Assembly: GCA_003221195.1 (NCBI GenBank)
Contig: QHQO01000020.1
Span: forward strand, 1-64,000
DNA length: 64,000 bases
DNA from: Verrucomicrobiota bacterium
Lineage (GTDB): Bacteria; Verrucomicrobiota; Verrucomicrobiia; Chthoniobacterales; UBA10450
Direction: 5' to 3'
Of this stretch, positions 19,598 to 28,137 are shown in pieces. Position numbers and translations under genes: made by a program. Position 1 is the first letter of the stretch, and every line of letters starts with the position of its first letter. The notes beneath the pieces are model-generated. The model was not told the DNA's origin. It ran no database searches and saw nothing but the letters and a program-made list of their open reading frames with translations.

Positions 19598-20629
19598 ATG
19601 TGGAAGCCTGTCCGGGTTGTCAGCGCAAATTTTCTGAAGCGGATTAGTGAGCCGGCTTCTCCTTTTTATTCTGATTTCCTCGCGTATCGAAACGGCGAAA
19701 TCACGCAAGCTGACCTGATCGCGCGGCTGCCACATATTGCCTCGATCGGCGACAGCGTGTGCACAGGAGTCTATGTCTCATCGATCTGGGGCACGGTTTG
19801 GCGCGCGCGAACTTGCCGTGGAAATAATTGGTTTCTCGACAGTAATCCGCCACCAGCAGGCGTTCAGAGCATTTCGAAACGACTCGAAAAGTTCGCTCCC
19901 TTCGTTGCGATTGAATGCGCAGGCATCGGCGCGCTGGTCGATCATGAAGGGCAGCGGCAGAATTTTTTCCGAAGAATCCTTCGGACACGCAATTTCTCCG
20001 GGCAAATTGGCGCCTTGTTGACGATGAAACGTTTCCCCGATTTGACGCTCATCTCGATCGGACACAACAACGTTGATTGGACTTGGTGGTGCGTTCCCGC
20101 CGAGCTTCAGCAGCCGGAGAACCATTTGCAACAACTGAGCCGGCGTTTCCGAGACAATTTCGCGCGAGAGATGCGTCGGCTGATTGGCGGGGTCCGCATG
20201 CAGCGTCAACGGATCGCAATCGTCGTGTATGGACTCGTTAATTTCGAGTCATACTTCCGAGGGCGTGAAATTGCAGAGCGCCTGCGAGCGAACGATGCAT
20301 CTCGCTATCCGCATTTGCCAACCACTTACAAATATTTCAGATCCTTCCGGCCAGCATACCGCGCTAATCTGATTCGGCTGGCAGGGATGGTGAATGAGGA
20401 GTTGCGCGCGATCGTGGATGATTTGAACGGCGAACTCTCTGACAAGCCCAATATCCTATTGCAATATTCGGATGCCTTGGCGACAGCCGACCTGAGTCGC
20501 GTTGAACTGCTTCACCCGATCGATGGCTGGCATGCTTCGGTCGAAGGCCACAATGTTCTCGCAAAGGCCGCGTTTCGCGATCTCGGACCAAGTCTGGAAT
20601 TTCTTGGACTTAAGCGGCCGTCTTATTAA
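19598..20629 (+). CDS. SGNH/GDSL-family hydrolase
   Basis: A 343-residue protein. Block I GDS serine appears in HIASIGDSVCTGVYVS (about residue 55). A GHNN element (SIGHNNVDW) provides the block III Asn. Block V DxxH is in PIDGWHASVEGHNVLA near the C-terminus. Such enzymes are esterases or lipases; the layout resembles phospholipase-B-like SGNH members. No clear signal peptide is present. The TAA stop overlaps the first bases of a palindromic repeat element. Upstream is the lipase maturation factor gene, downstream (convergent) the acyltransferase/hydrolase fusion. Confidence 0.85.
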   Translation: MWKPVRVVSANFLKRISEPASPFYSDFLAYRNGEITQADLIARLPHIASIGDSVCTGVYVSSIWGTVWRARTCRGNNWFLDSNPPPAGVQSISKRLEKFAPFVAIECAGIGALVDHEGQRQNFFRRILRTRNFSGQIGALLTMKRFPDLTLISIGHNNVDWTWWCVPAELQQPENHLQQLSRRFRDNFAREMRRLIGGVRMQRQRIAIVVYGLVNFESYFRGREIAERLRANDASRYPHLPTTYKYFRSFRPAYRANLIRLAGMVNEELRAIVDDLNGELSDKPNILLQYSDALATADLSRVELLHPIDGWHASVEGHNVLAKAAFRDLGPSLEFLGLKRPSY

Positions 20630-20734
20630 CACCTGGCTTCAGCTAGGTGCTTCCGCGAGGCACCATTCCGAAAAGCCGTTTAAACGGCTTTCATTCCCAG
20701 CTTATCGGTGCACCGCGCTGAAGAGCGGTGTTAA
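20626..20734. repeat. 109-bp palindromic element with TTAACACC...CTTCAGC ends
   Basis: Left end TTAACACCTGGCTTCAGC; the right end reads TTAACACCGCTCTTCAGC on the opposite strand, matching except for three central bases. Each end is itself a small hairpin, and a perfect palindrome AGCCGTTTAAACGGCT lies in the middle. The element fills the gap between two convergent genes, and its first bases form the TAA stop of the SGNH hydrolase. Looks like a MITE/REP-type repeat that may also act as a bidirectional transcription end. Confidence 0.75.
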
Positions 20735-20749
20735 TGAGAGCAAGGAAAA

Positions 20750-22501
20750 TTACAAATCTCCACGGTCTTTCAATCGAGCGATCGTGTCACGCAACATGCG
20801 GTAGCCAAAATGACCCTGGCGAACGCGTAGCAATTCAGAGCCACGCCATTTTTGCTGGATCGTCTCGAGCTGTTCGAGTGGCGCGATCGAGTCGAACTCC
20901 CCAGCAACAAACAGTACTCGCGCCGCGTCGCATAGCGGTACGTTATGGATCGGTGAGCTCAGATGGAAATGTCGGGCGACGAGACACGGCTCGATATTGG
21001 CACTACGCAGTTCGCGGCGGATTGACCGCGCTGCGGGGCTCTGCCAGATCGCGTGCTCGATATTTACGATCGGCGCCATCAAGGCAGCGAAGCGCAGGTC
21101 GCGCTCGACCATGGCAAGCAACGCGCCGATCCATCCGCCGTAGCTGGTCGCGAGCACGCCGAATTCGCCGGAGCCGCGTTCGCGCAATGCGCTCATCAAT
21201 TGCCGCAGCTCCGTTACGCTTTGCCGCAATCCTTCCGCGTTGCGGATGAGATCGCAGGTGATCGCAAGCTCGCCGTTCCAATAGCCCCGCGGGACACGCG
21301 AATAATGGTATGGCAGATGAATGAAGCATGCGTTCCAGCCAAGTTCGTTGAAGTGCGCTGCGCAACGCCGATAGCCAGTGGGGCTCGTAGACATCAGCGC
21401 ATGCAAAATGAGAACCGTCGGTGCGCTTCGACCACGTTCTGAAGGAAAAAAATCTGCGCGCGCGACATTGTTCGCTGCGAATTGGGTCTCGATCGGGCTG
21501 CGCCATTCGATGGTTGCGCGACCGTTTTTCAGGGCTTCAACAAGATTATTGTCGCGGGGCGAGGCGTAATACTGTTGGGCGTTGAGCCGCTCGCATTCCT
21601 GCACGTAGCGCTCCATTTCGTCGCGACTGTTCCCATCTAGCCGGTGGCGAGTATGAAGAAAGTTGATCGATGCGCATAGAAATGCATCGATTCCGCTCGC
21701 AGCGAAGCGGTGAAATCGGTTGCCATTGGTCTCGCCACGGCGGATCTGAACTTTACGGGAGAGACGCCGCGCTGTCCCGAAAGCTTTCGGGAGTCGTCGC
21801 GGCGATCCAACCCTGCTCTTCATCCGTTCTCGCGGCGAGTGCGGCAGATCATCCCTCGTCAGGTGAAATGTCTGTTGGAGTTCCCCATAGAGATTTTTGA
21901 ATGAAGACGCCAATTCAGATTCGACTCTCGCTCGTGCCTCTGATTTTTCGAGAACGGGAGAATGTGAAATTGGATTTCCAAACGCGATCCAGACCGGGGT
22001 GCGCCGCAACGCCGAAAGCTTTCGGGATTTTATTGAATAAAGACGGTCACTGCCAAGGATAACGCACGGCAAAATTGGAACGCCGGCGATGTGCGCAAGC
22101 GTTGATGCACCGGGCCGAAGCTGCGCGCCTTCGAGCAGCGATCGCGCGCCGTCACGAATCCCGCCTTCGGGAAAAAGCCCAACGACACGTCCATCTTGCA
22201 GCCTTTCAACTGCAGTCCGGATGGTTCTGCGATTCGCACGATCTCGATCTACCGGGAACGCATCGACCGCCCGCAAAAGAAAACCCACGACTGACGACTG
22301 AAAAAATTCTGCCATCGTCAGCCAGTCGATTTTCCGTCGAATCACTAATGAAATAAGGAATGGATCGAAATGGCTGATGTGATTGGCGGCCAGCAAAAAT
22401 CCGCCGGTCCGATTTGCATTTTCGGGCTGGATTACGTGAACACGCGTGACACAGCCAAACAGCAGCCTTACTAACAGCTTCCCAGCGCGATAAGATGTCA
22501 T
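20750..22501 (-). CDS. Fusion: lysophospholipid acyltransferase plus alpha/beta hydrolase
   Basis: A 583-residue protein from the ATG at 22501; the track extends 35 codons upstream toward the divergent gene. Residues about 1-220: PlsC-type acyltransferase with NHISHFDPF (HX4D) and LFPEGGIRDGA. Residues about 290-583: alpha/beta hydrolase with nucleophile elbow ATSYGGW, acid GEFDSIAP and final His QGHFGY. An Arg-rich linker joins them. The first half transfers acyl chains to glycerophospholipid; the second half is a probable esterase. Two perfect CCGAAAGCTTTCGG palindromes lie inside the coding sequence, in or near the linker. The start is uncertain, with no strong ribosome site. Confidence 0.82.
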   Translation of the reverse strand: MTSYRAGKLLVRLLFGCVTRVHVIQPENANRTGGFLLAANHISHFDPFLISLVIRRKIDWLTMAEFFQSSVVGFLLRAVDAFPVDRDRANRRTIRTAVERLQDGRVVGLFPEGGIRDGARSLLEGAQLRPGASTLAHIAGVPILPCVILGSDRLYSIKSRKLSALRRTPVWIAFGNPISHSPVLEKSEARARVESELASSFKNLYGELQQTFHLTRDDLPHSPRERMKSRVGSPRRLPKAFGTARRLSRKVQIRRGETNGNRFHRFAASGIDAFLCASINFLHTRHRLDGNSRDEMERYVQECERLNAQQYYASPRDNNLVEALKNGRATIEWRSPIETQFAANNVARADFFPSERGRSAPTVLILHALMSTSPTGYRRCAAHFNELGWNACFIHLPYHYSRVPRGYWNGELAITCDLIRNAEGLRQSVTELRQLMSALRERGSGEFGVLATSYGGWIGALLAMVERDLRFAALMAPIVNIEHAIWQSPAARSIRRELRSANIEPCLVARHFHLSSPIHNVPLCDAARVLFVAGEFDSIAPLEQLETIQQKWRGSELLRVRQGHFGYRMLRDTIARLKDRGDL

Positions 22502-22620
22502 TTTGATTTGTGCTGCTTGATTGTTTCGCCGAATCGCCGCCGTAGGAGGGCTATTTTTCAGGCTGATTCCTTTTTTGAACGTGGTATCATAGTTGTCGGT
22601 TCGCACGCGAGGTTTTGGTT

Positions 22621-22920
22621 ATGAAACCCAGGAGTCCTTCCACGGACGGAAAAGGGAAATTTCCGCATACCGATTACTTTTTCCATTCTGGTTTTGGCCA
22701 ATGGCGCGGTGGCTATTTTTCGCCTTACGACGGAGGGGACAGATACGGATTCAGGAATTTTTACAATTTGGGGCGCGAATATCGTATTGAAGCCGCAAGG
22801 GAACGTGCCAGGGAGATGGCGGTATTTGCATTAATCGTTCTGACCTCGGCGTGGCCGGTGCTCTATATGGTGGTCACTGTGGTGAAACTGCTGAGTAGGG
22901 GTCGCCCCCTGGATCAGTAG
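22621..22920 (+). CDS. Small single-pass membrane protein, unknown
   Basis: A 99-residue protein; ATG at 22621 is preceded by GAGG at good spacing, while the track start two codons earlier is TTG. The N-terminal half is Gly/Tyr/Phe/Asp rich (HSGFGQWRGGYFSPYDGGDRYG), followed by a charged helix (REYRIEAARERAREM). One membrane helix follows (AVFALIVLTSAWPVLYMVVTVV) with a short basic tail. No family is recognised. It is divergent from the acyltransferase fusion and could share a promoter region with it. Confidence 0.6.
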   Translation: MKPRSPSTDGKGKFPHTDYFFHSGFGQWRGGYFSPYDGGDRYGFRNFYNLGREYRIEAARERAREMAVFALIVLTSAWPVLYMVVTVVKLLSRGRPLDQ

Positions 22921-23045
22921 AGATCTGCGACCCTGGCGACGGCAATCTTTCTCAAGTAAGTGCTCCGGCAAGCGAGATGCCCGCCGGTCCGCCCAAGCTT
23001 GCCACGGGACGAGTCCGCCCCCAACTGGCGGAGAAGATGTCTGCG

Positions 23046-26000
23046 CTAGTGCTTTGGCCAGAGAAATTCGTCACGGTATTCGGGCGTCTTTTCCGGAGCA
23101 AGCCCGTGGCGGGCGACGTTTTCGGTCACGACGCGCGGGATGAGGAAGTTCAGCAAATAATCTTTGCCACCGGCTTTAGTCCCGCTGCCGCTCATCTTGA
23201 ATCCGCCGAAGGGATGACGGCCGACGATTGCACCGGTGCACGGGCGATTGATGTAAACATTGCCGGCTTCCAACTGCGCCTTGACGCGTTCGATGTTGGC
23301 CGGGCTGCGCGAGAAAAAGCCGCCGGTTAACGCGTAATCGGTGCCATTGGCGACTTTGATCGCTTCATCGAGGTCGCGTACTTTTAATACGCTGAGTACT
23401 GGGCCGAAAATCTCCTCGCGCGCGATCCGCATATTTGGTTTCACTCCAGTGAAAATCGTAGGCGGAATGAAATAACCGTGCGGTGGGAGTTCCTTTGCCT
23501 GATACGCGAGTGTCGCCTCACCTTTGCCGACCTCGATGTAATCCAGAATGCGCCGGTAAGCGGCCTCATCAATTACCGGCCCGACCACAATACCTGGCTC
23601 TTCAGGATTACCGACGCGCACGCTGGCGGCGGCTCCGAGCAAACGTTCCACGACCCGGTCGTGGTTTTCCTCGAGAACGATCAGCCGTGAGAGCGCGGAA
23701 CATTTCTGGCCTTGAAAACCGAACGCGGAATAGATCGAATCGACAATCGCTTCGTCCAGATCGGCGTCGGAATCGACGATCATCGCGTTTTTGCCGCCCA
23801 TCTCGCAAATGACGCGCTTGAGCTCGCGCTGGCCTTCGCGGGTTTTGCCGGCACTCTCCCAAATCCGCAAACCTACCTCGCGCGACCCTGTGAAGGCGAT
23901 CAAATCGACATCTTTGTGATTAACCATGTGCGCACCGATCACCGAGCCTTTGCCATTGAGAAAATTCAATACGCCAGGCGGCACGCCGGCTTCTTCGTAA
24001 ATTTCCATCAGCATGGCACCGATGATGACCGATTGCTCGGACGGTTTCATGATCACCGTGTTCCCCGTGACGAGCGCGGCGCTGACCATGCCACACAAGA
24101 TCGCCATCGGAAAATTCCACGGCGCGATGACCAGCGCGACGCCGCGCGGCCAGTAATGCTGATAGCTTTCTTCGCCGGGCACATTTTGCGTGAGCCGCGG
24201 CTGACCCATCAAGCGCATCTGCCGGGCGTAGAAGGTACAAAAATCGATGGCTTCGGCAATGTCGCCGTCCGCCTGAGCCCATGGCTTACCGACCTCAAAG
24301 ACTTCGAGCGCGGAAAGCTCAAACCGGCGGCGCTCGAGAATTTCAGCGGCGCGTTCCAGCAATTGACAGCGTTCTTCAAACGAAGTGCGACGCCATTTCT
24401 CGAATGCCATCCGTGCAGCGGCGACGGCGCGTTCAGCTTCGGGTACGCCAGCTTCGGCAGCGTAGCCGACGATTTGGTCTGGCTGGCTCGGATTGACCGA
24501 GGAAAACATGTTGTCGGTCCAAATCTTTTCGCCGTTGATCGTGAGCGGAACTTTGCGCGCAAATTGCTTGCGCTGTTCGCGGAGCGCAGCCCGCATTTTT
24601 TCCTGGTTTTCGGGCAACGCGAAGTTCGTTAGGGGCGCGTTTTCATAGTGAGCGCCCGGCTGTGTCTTGGGTGTGGTTGTTGTCATATTTATGGTGGCAT
24701 TTGATGGCGGTAGAACACCGTTTCGGCTCCCGCGCAAAATTTCGCGCGGATCGCGCAACAATTCTTCTGCGGGAACGTTCTCGGAAAATTTTGCACGCAA
24801 AAATCCTTCATTCGAGGTGTTCTCGAGCAAGCGACGGACCAGGTAGGACATTCCGGGAAGGAGTTCACCGACGGGGCAATATTCGCGGACGCGATAACCC
24901 ATTTCCACCAATGCGCGCTTGATTGGTCCAGCCATCCCATAGAGCAACTGAAACTCGAAGCGGCTGCGATCGATTCCGAGTTGCTCCGCGAGCGCCTGTG
25001 CATGAGCGATGCTCCGAACATTGTGCGAGCCAAATGCGGAGGTAACGATGGATTCATTTTCCAACAGTAACCGCGTGAGCGTTTCGAAATTTGCATCACT
25101 CTCTGGCTTCTCCAGATAAACAGGGCAATCCCAGCCATTCTGGCGCGATTTCGTTGTTTCGTAGTCCCAATATGCGCCTTTGACCAGCCGGACAGCGAAC
25201 CGCGTTCCGCGGGCGCGACCCCACTCAATCAGGTGGCGCAGATCCGCGTCAGAATCTCGCAAGTACGCTTGGATAACGATTCCCGCATGCGGCCAGTCCC
25301 TAAACTCTTCCTCCATAAAAACGGTTTTGAAGAGTTCAAGAGTACCATTTTTGTGCGCATAGCTTTCCATGTCGAAATTGATGAATGCGCCCAGCTCTCG
25401 CGCACGACGCAAAAGCGGCCGCAGCTTCGGCGCGAGATGGGCGATTGTCTCCGCCGGGTCGTCCGGACTAATTTGCGAATAAAGCGCAGAAATTTTAACC
25501 GAAAGATTTACAACCGGGAAAAGCTCCGAATTTTTTTCCAGCGCGTCGGTCCAGTTTTTTGTTTCATGCGCCAGGCCCTCTAGTAAATGTAGATAACGCG
25601 CCGCATATTCATCGGCCTCCGTTTCGCTGACGACAGCTTCTCCCAAAAGATCGACGGTAAAGCCAATGTTTTGGGTCCGCCGCTTGCGAAGTGTCCTCAT
25701 TACATCATTCGGATTTCGTCCGGCGATGAACTGGCGTGCCATTTCGGAAACATTCCAGCGCAGGATAGGCCCGCTGATCCACGGAACGATGCCCGCCAGC
25801 CGAATGCCGGCCCCGAGAAATTCCGCGACCTTTCCTGACTCGTGCCCATCGGCGAAATATTCCTGGAGATGCTCAATAATTTCGTCTGAGGTGTGGAGCG
25901 AAGGAAGAACAGCGACAAAGCGAAACAATTGCAATTTGAGCTGCTCATCACGCATCGAGAGCGTCATCAGTCGCTGATAGAATCCGGCCTTGCTGAAAAG

Positions 26001-26075
26001 CGACTCAGGGTATTTATCAACCAGTTCGAAGATGCGCTTGCCGCGCTGCTCGATTTCGCTTTGGAGCGGCGTCAT
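23046..26075 (-). CDS. putA: Bifunctional proline dehydrogenase / L-glutamate-5-semialdehyde dehydrogenase
   Basis: A 1009-residue protein. The N-terminal proline dehydrogenase (FAD) domain includes NLSVKISALYSQ, INFDMESY, RLVKGAYWD and the YGMAGPIKRALVEMGYRVREY segment. From about residue 500 an aldehyde dehydrogenase domain follows with APWNFPMAILCG, AFTGSREVG, CEMGGKNAMIV (general-base Glu) and GQKCSALSR (catalytic Cys). It oxidises proline to glutamate in two steps with substrate channelling. No N-terminal DNA-binding domain is present, so it is not self-regulating in the manner of E. coli PutA. Divergent from threonine aldolase across a highly structured gap. Confidence 0.96.
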   Translation of the reverse strand: MTPLQSEIEQRGKRIFELVDKYPESLFSKAGFYQRLMTLSMRDEQLKLQLFRFVAVLPSLHTSDEIIEHLQEYFADGHESGKVAEFLGAGIRLAGIVPWISGPILRWNVSEMARQFIAGRNPNDVMRTLRKRRTQNIGFTVDLLGEAVVSETEADEYAARYLHLLEGLAHETKNWTDALEKNSELFPVVNLSVKISALYSQISPDDPAETIAHLAPKLRPLLRRARELGAFINFDMESYAHKNGTLELFKTVFMEEEFRDWPHAGIVIQAYLRDSDADLRHLIEWGRARGTRFAVRLVKGAYWDYETTKSRQNGWDCPVYLEKPESDANFETLTRLLLENESIVTSAFGSHNVRSIAHAQALAEQLGIDRSRFEFQLLYGMAGPIKRALVEMGYRVREYCPVGELLPGMSYLVRRLLENTSNEGFLRAKFSENVPAEELLRDPREILRGSRNGVLPPSNATINMTTTTPKTQPGAHYENAPLTNFALPENQEKMRAALREQRKQFARKVPLTINGEKIWTDNMFSSVNPSQPDQIVGYAAEAGVPEAERAVAAARMAFEKWRRTSFEERCQLLERAAEILERRRFELSALEVFEVGKPWAQADGDIAEAIDFCTFYARQMRLMGQPRLTQNVPGEESYQHYWPRGVALVIAPWNFPMAILCGMVSAALVTGNTVIMKPSEQSVIIGAMLMEIYEEAGVPPGVLNFLNGKGSVIGAHMVNHKDVDLIAFTGSREVGLRIWESAGKTREGQRELKRVICEMGGKNAMIVDSDADLDEAIVDSIYSAFGFQGQKCSALSRLIVLEENHDRVVERLLGAAASVRVGNPEEPGIVVGPVIDEAAYRRILDYIEVGKGEATLAYQAKELPPHGYFIPPTIFTGVKPNMRIAREEIFGPVLSVLKVRDLDEAIKVANGTDYALTGGFFSRSPANIERVKAQLEAGNVYINRPCTGAIVGRHPFGGFKMSGSGTKAGGKDYLLNFLIPRVVTENVARHGLAPEKTPEYRDEFLWPKH

Positions 26076-26231
26076 TTTACGAAATTAGTTCGCCCCCATG
26101 CGTTAAGCAAAGACGGAACCAGCCGCCTTCATGGGCCTCAAAAAAAATTTACGTCCGGACACGGTCGGTTTGGGGCCGGTTTCCGAAAATAGAATGAAAT
26201 TGCTTCAAGTAATTTTGAGGAGCAAGTGGAG

Positions 26232-26291
26232 GAGATTTGCCTGGCAGAGTCCGGAGGCCCAGGGCTCGGATCTGTCAGGCAATCTCTTTTT
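26232..26291 (+). terminator. Long stem-loop followed by T5, terminator-like
   Basis: GAGATTTGCCTGGCAGAG... folds back on ..CTGTCAGGCAATCTC: about 24 paired positions with a few single-base bulges and one G-U pair, then TTTTT. It lies 174 bp upstream of the threonine aldolase ATG and in the same orientation. It could terminate a short leader transcript or attenuate ltaE. No known riboswitch core was recognised upstream of it. Confidence 0.6.
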
Positions 26292-26303
26292 GTGCTGGAA
26301 CCC

Positions 26304-26418
26304 ATCTCGCAAATAGGGAACGGCTGCGTTGCTGGAGATTTGATTTTTGCCGCTGCTTTCGTCGAGCCTTGCCAGCTGGCCGCCAGCGCTTAGCGCACTC
26401 ATTGCCTATCTGCGAGAT
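26304..26418. other. Structured intergenic segment with 13-14 bp terminal inverted repeat
   Basis: TCTCGCAAATAGG at 26305-26317 pairs with CCTATCTGCGAGA at 26405-26417 (one mismatch). Inside, TGCG/CGCA and GCTGG/CCAGC form a second nested stem, and GCCAGCTGGC is palindromic. Together with the hairpin at 26232 it fills most of the 389-bp gap between putA and ltaE. It could be a non-coding RNA, a leader structure or a small repeat element; no ORF of quality is seen. Confidence 0.55.
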
Positions 26419-26464
26419 CGGTTCTAATTGATCGACCACAGAAAGTTGGATAGCAAACAGTGTC

Positions 26465-27499
26465 ATGACTGTTGAGCACCACGAATTTGCGAGCGATAAC
26501 ACCGCGCCGATTTGTCCGGAAGCGTGGGCCGCATTGCAGGAAGCCAATACGGATTATGCCGCAGCGTATGGTGAGGACCGTTGGACAGCGCGTGTGTACG
26601 ATCGGATCCGTGAAATCTTTGAGACCGATTGCGACGTTTATTTTGTTTTTACTGGCACGGCAGCCAATGCGCTGGCGCTCGCGCAAGTGTGCCAGTCATT
26701 TCGCAGCATTATCTGCCATCAGAACGCTCACATTCAGACCGATGAATGTGGCGCGCCGGAATTTTTTACCGGCGGATCGAAATTGCTCCCGGTCGGGGGC
26801 GGAAACGGCAAGATCGATATTGGCCAGACCAAAGCGCTGCTTATCCGTCAGAATGATTTGCACTCGCACAAGCCGGGCGTGATCAGCATTGCACAGGCAA
26901 CTGAGTTCGGAACGGTTTACACGCCTGACGAAATTGCGGCTGTCGCTGGCTTGGCCCGTGCCTATCAATTGTTTGTGCACATGGACGGCGCGCGTTTCGC
27001 GAACGCTGTCGCGTCGCTCAACTGCTCACCAAAAACGATCACATGGGAAGTTGGCGTCGACGTTCTGTGCTTTGGCGGAACAAAAAATGGGACGGGCGCT
27101 GGTGAGTTAGTGATATTTTTTAACAAGGAGGTTTCGCGCGAGTTCGACTATCGAACGAAACAAGCCGGCCAGCTCGGTTCCAAGATGCGTTTTCTGGCTG
27201 CGTCGTGGATCAGACTTTTGACGGGGGACGTATGGCTCCGGAATGCCCAGCACGCGAACCGTGCCGCACGTCACCTTGCGAGGCGCCTGCAAAGTGTGCC
27301 GAAGGTCGAGATTGTCTTTCCCGTGGAGGCAAATGCAGTGTTTGTTCGACTGGATGACCAAGTCGCACGCGGCATCCAGACGGGCGGATGGCGTTTTTAC
27401 AAATTTATCGAGCCCGATGTTTACCGCCTGATGTGTTCCTGGTCCACAACCGAGGAGCAAATCTCCCATCTAGTTGCCGACGCCGCTGCGATAAAATGA
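26465..27499 (+). CDS. ltaE: Low-specificity L-threonine aldolase-type PLP enzyme
   Basis: A 344-residue protein of the beta-eliminating lyase/threonine aldolase family. Signatures: FASDNTAPICPEAW at the N-terminus, FVFTGTAANALAL, HMDGARFANAVA (the Asp that binds the PLP nitrogen), and CFGGTKNGTGAGE (PLP lysine). It cleaves L-threonine or L-allo-threonine to glycine and acetaldehyde; exact stereospecificity cannot be read. The 389-bp upstream gap holds two large inverted repeats, which may affect its expression. The lipoprotein gene follows after 40 bp. Confidence 0.9.
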   Translation: MTVEHHEFASDNTAPICPEAWAALQEANTDYAAAYGEDRWTARVYDRIREIFETDCDVYFVFTGTAANALALAQVCQSFRSIICHQNAHIQTDECGAPEFFTGGSKLLPVGGGNGKIDIGQTKALLIRQNDLHSHKPGVISIAQATEFGTVYTPDEIAAVAGLARAYQLFVHMDGARFANAVASLNCSPKTITWEVGVDVLCFGGTKNGTGAGELVIFFNKEVSREFDYRTKQAGQLGSKMRFLAASWIRLLTGDVWLRNAQHANRAARHLARRLQSVPKVEIVFPVEANAVFVRLDDQVARGIQTGGWRFYKFIEPDVYRLMCSWSTTEEQISHLVADAAAIK

Positions 27500-27539
27500 T
27501 TGAACAGATCGAGATAAGACAACATCTGTTACAAACAAC

Positions 27540-28064
27540 ATGAGACGATTAAGGCGAACTTTGATATTAGGCGCGGTCTTGCTTGCCGGATGTGGAACGA
27601 CCCGCAACGTTGCAGTGAGTTCTTATCATGTAACGCGCGATGTTGCGGTCGGTTCTTATCGTGTTGCTACGGCGCCGGTGCATTATGCCTTTCGGCGGCA
27701 TGGCGGTGAATCCGACACGGCAATGACAACACAAACCGTGCCCTCAGACGTTAACCAGCCAGGTCAACCTGTTCCACCGCCGGAGGTGGTTCAACAGCCG
27801 CGGTCTACACGGGAGAGGCCCCAAAGCACCTCAGCCTCTGCTCCGCAGACGGGCCGTAGAGAAAACACCAGTTCAAAACCATCATCCCAGCGAAAAGTCT
27901 CTTCTCCAAAGTCGGAATTTCCGACTGCGAAGGCAGTCCCTGGGAAACCAGGGTACGTGTTCAGTCCCTTTGACACTGATAAGAGATATGTCGATGTGAG
28001 CGGTTACGCTTCCGGCAGCAAAGTAAAGGATCCTTGGACCGATAAGATTTTTGTCGTTCCATAA
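27540..28064 (+). CDS. Lipoprotein with C-terminal VKDP(W/Y)TDKIF domain (paralog A)
   Basis: A 174-residue protein with a lipobox signal (LILGAVLLAGCGTTR). A duplicated short motif (SSYHVTRDVAVGSYRVATAP) comes next, then a long Pro/Ser/Gln-rich linker. The conserved C-terminal block of about 45 residues contains AVPGKPGYVFSPF, RYVDVSGY and VKDPWTDKIFVVP. The same block ends the lipoprotein at 49854-50249, so this is a paralogous family. The function is unknown; the layout suggests an envelope-anchored tether with a small terminal domain. Downstream lies the DsbD-family gene (73 bp to its ATG). Confidence 0.75.
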   Translation: MRRLRRTLILGAVLLAGCGTTRNVAVSSYHVTRDVAVGSYRVATAPVHYAFRRHGGESDTAMTTQTVPSDVNQPGQPVPPPEVVQQPRSTRERPQSTSASAPQTGRRENTSSKPSSQRKVSSPKSEFPTAKAVPGKPGYVFSPFDTDKRYVDVSGYASGSKVKDPWTDKIFVVP

Positions 28065-28137
28065 ATTGCGACGCGACCGGCGGTCGGGCCGTACCATCGT
28101 GGATTGCCGCGAACCGGAGCGAGTGCTAGGTAATAAC

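Noticed and set aside
21003-21506. 167-aa minus-strand ORF within the acyltransferase fusion
   Set aside because: Alternative frame of the same strand; the 20750-22501 frame carries both domain motif sets.
26090-26230. Possible glycine riboswitch upstream of threonine aldolase
   Set aside because: No recognisable glycine-riboswitch core or tandem aptamer pattern; only generic stem-loops are visible further downstream.
26399-26686. 95-aa minus-strand ORF overlapping the ltaE start
   Set aside because: Antisense shadow over ltaE with no domain.
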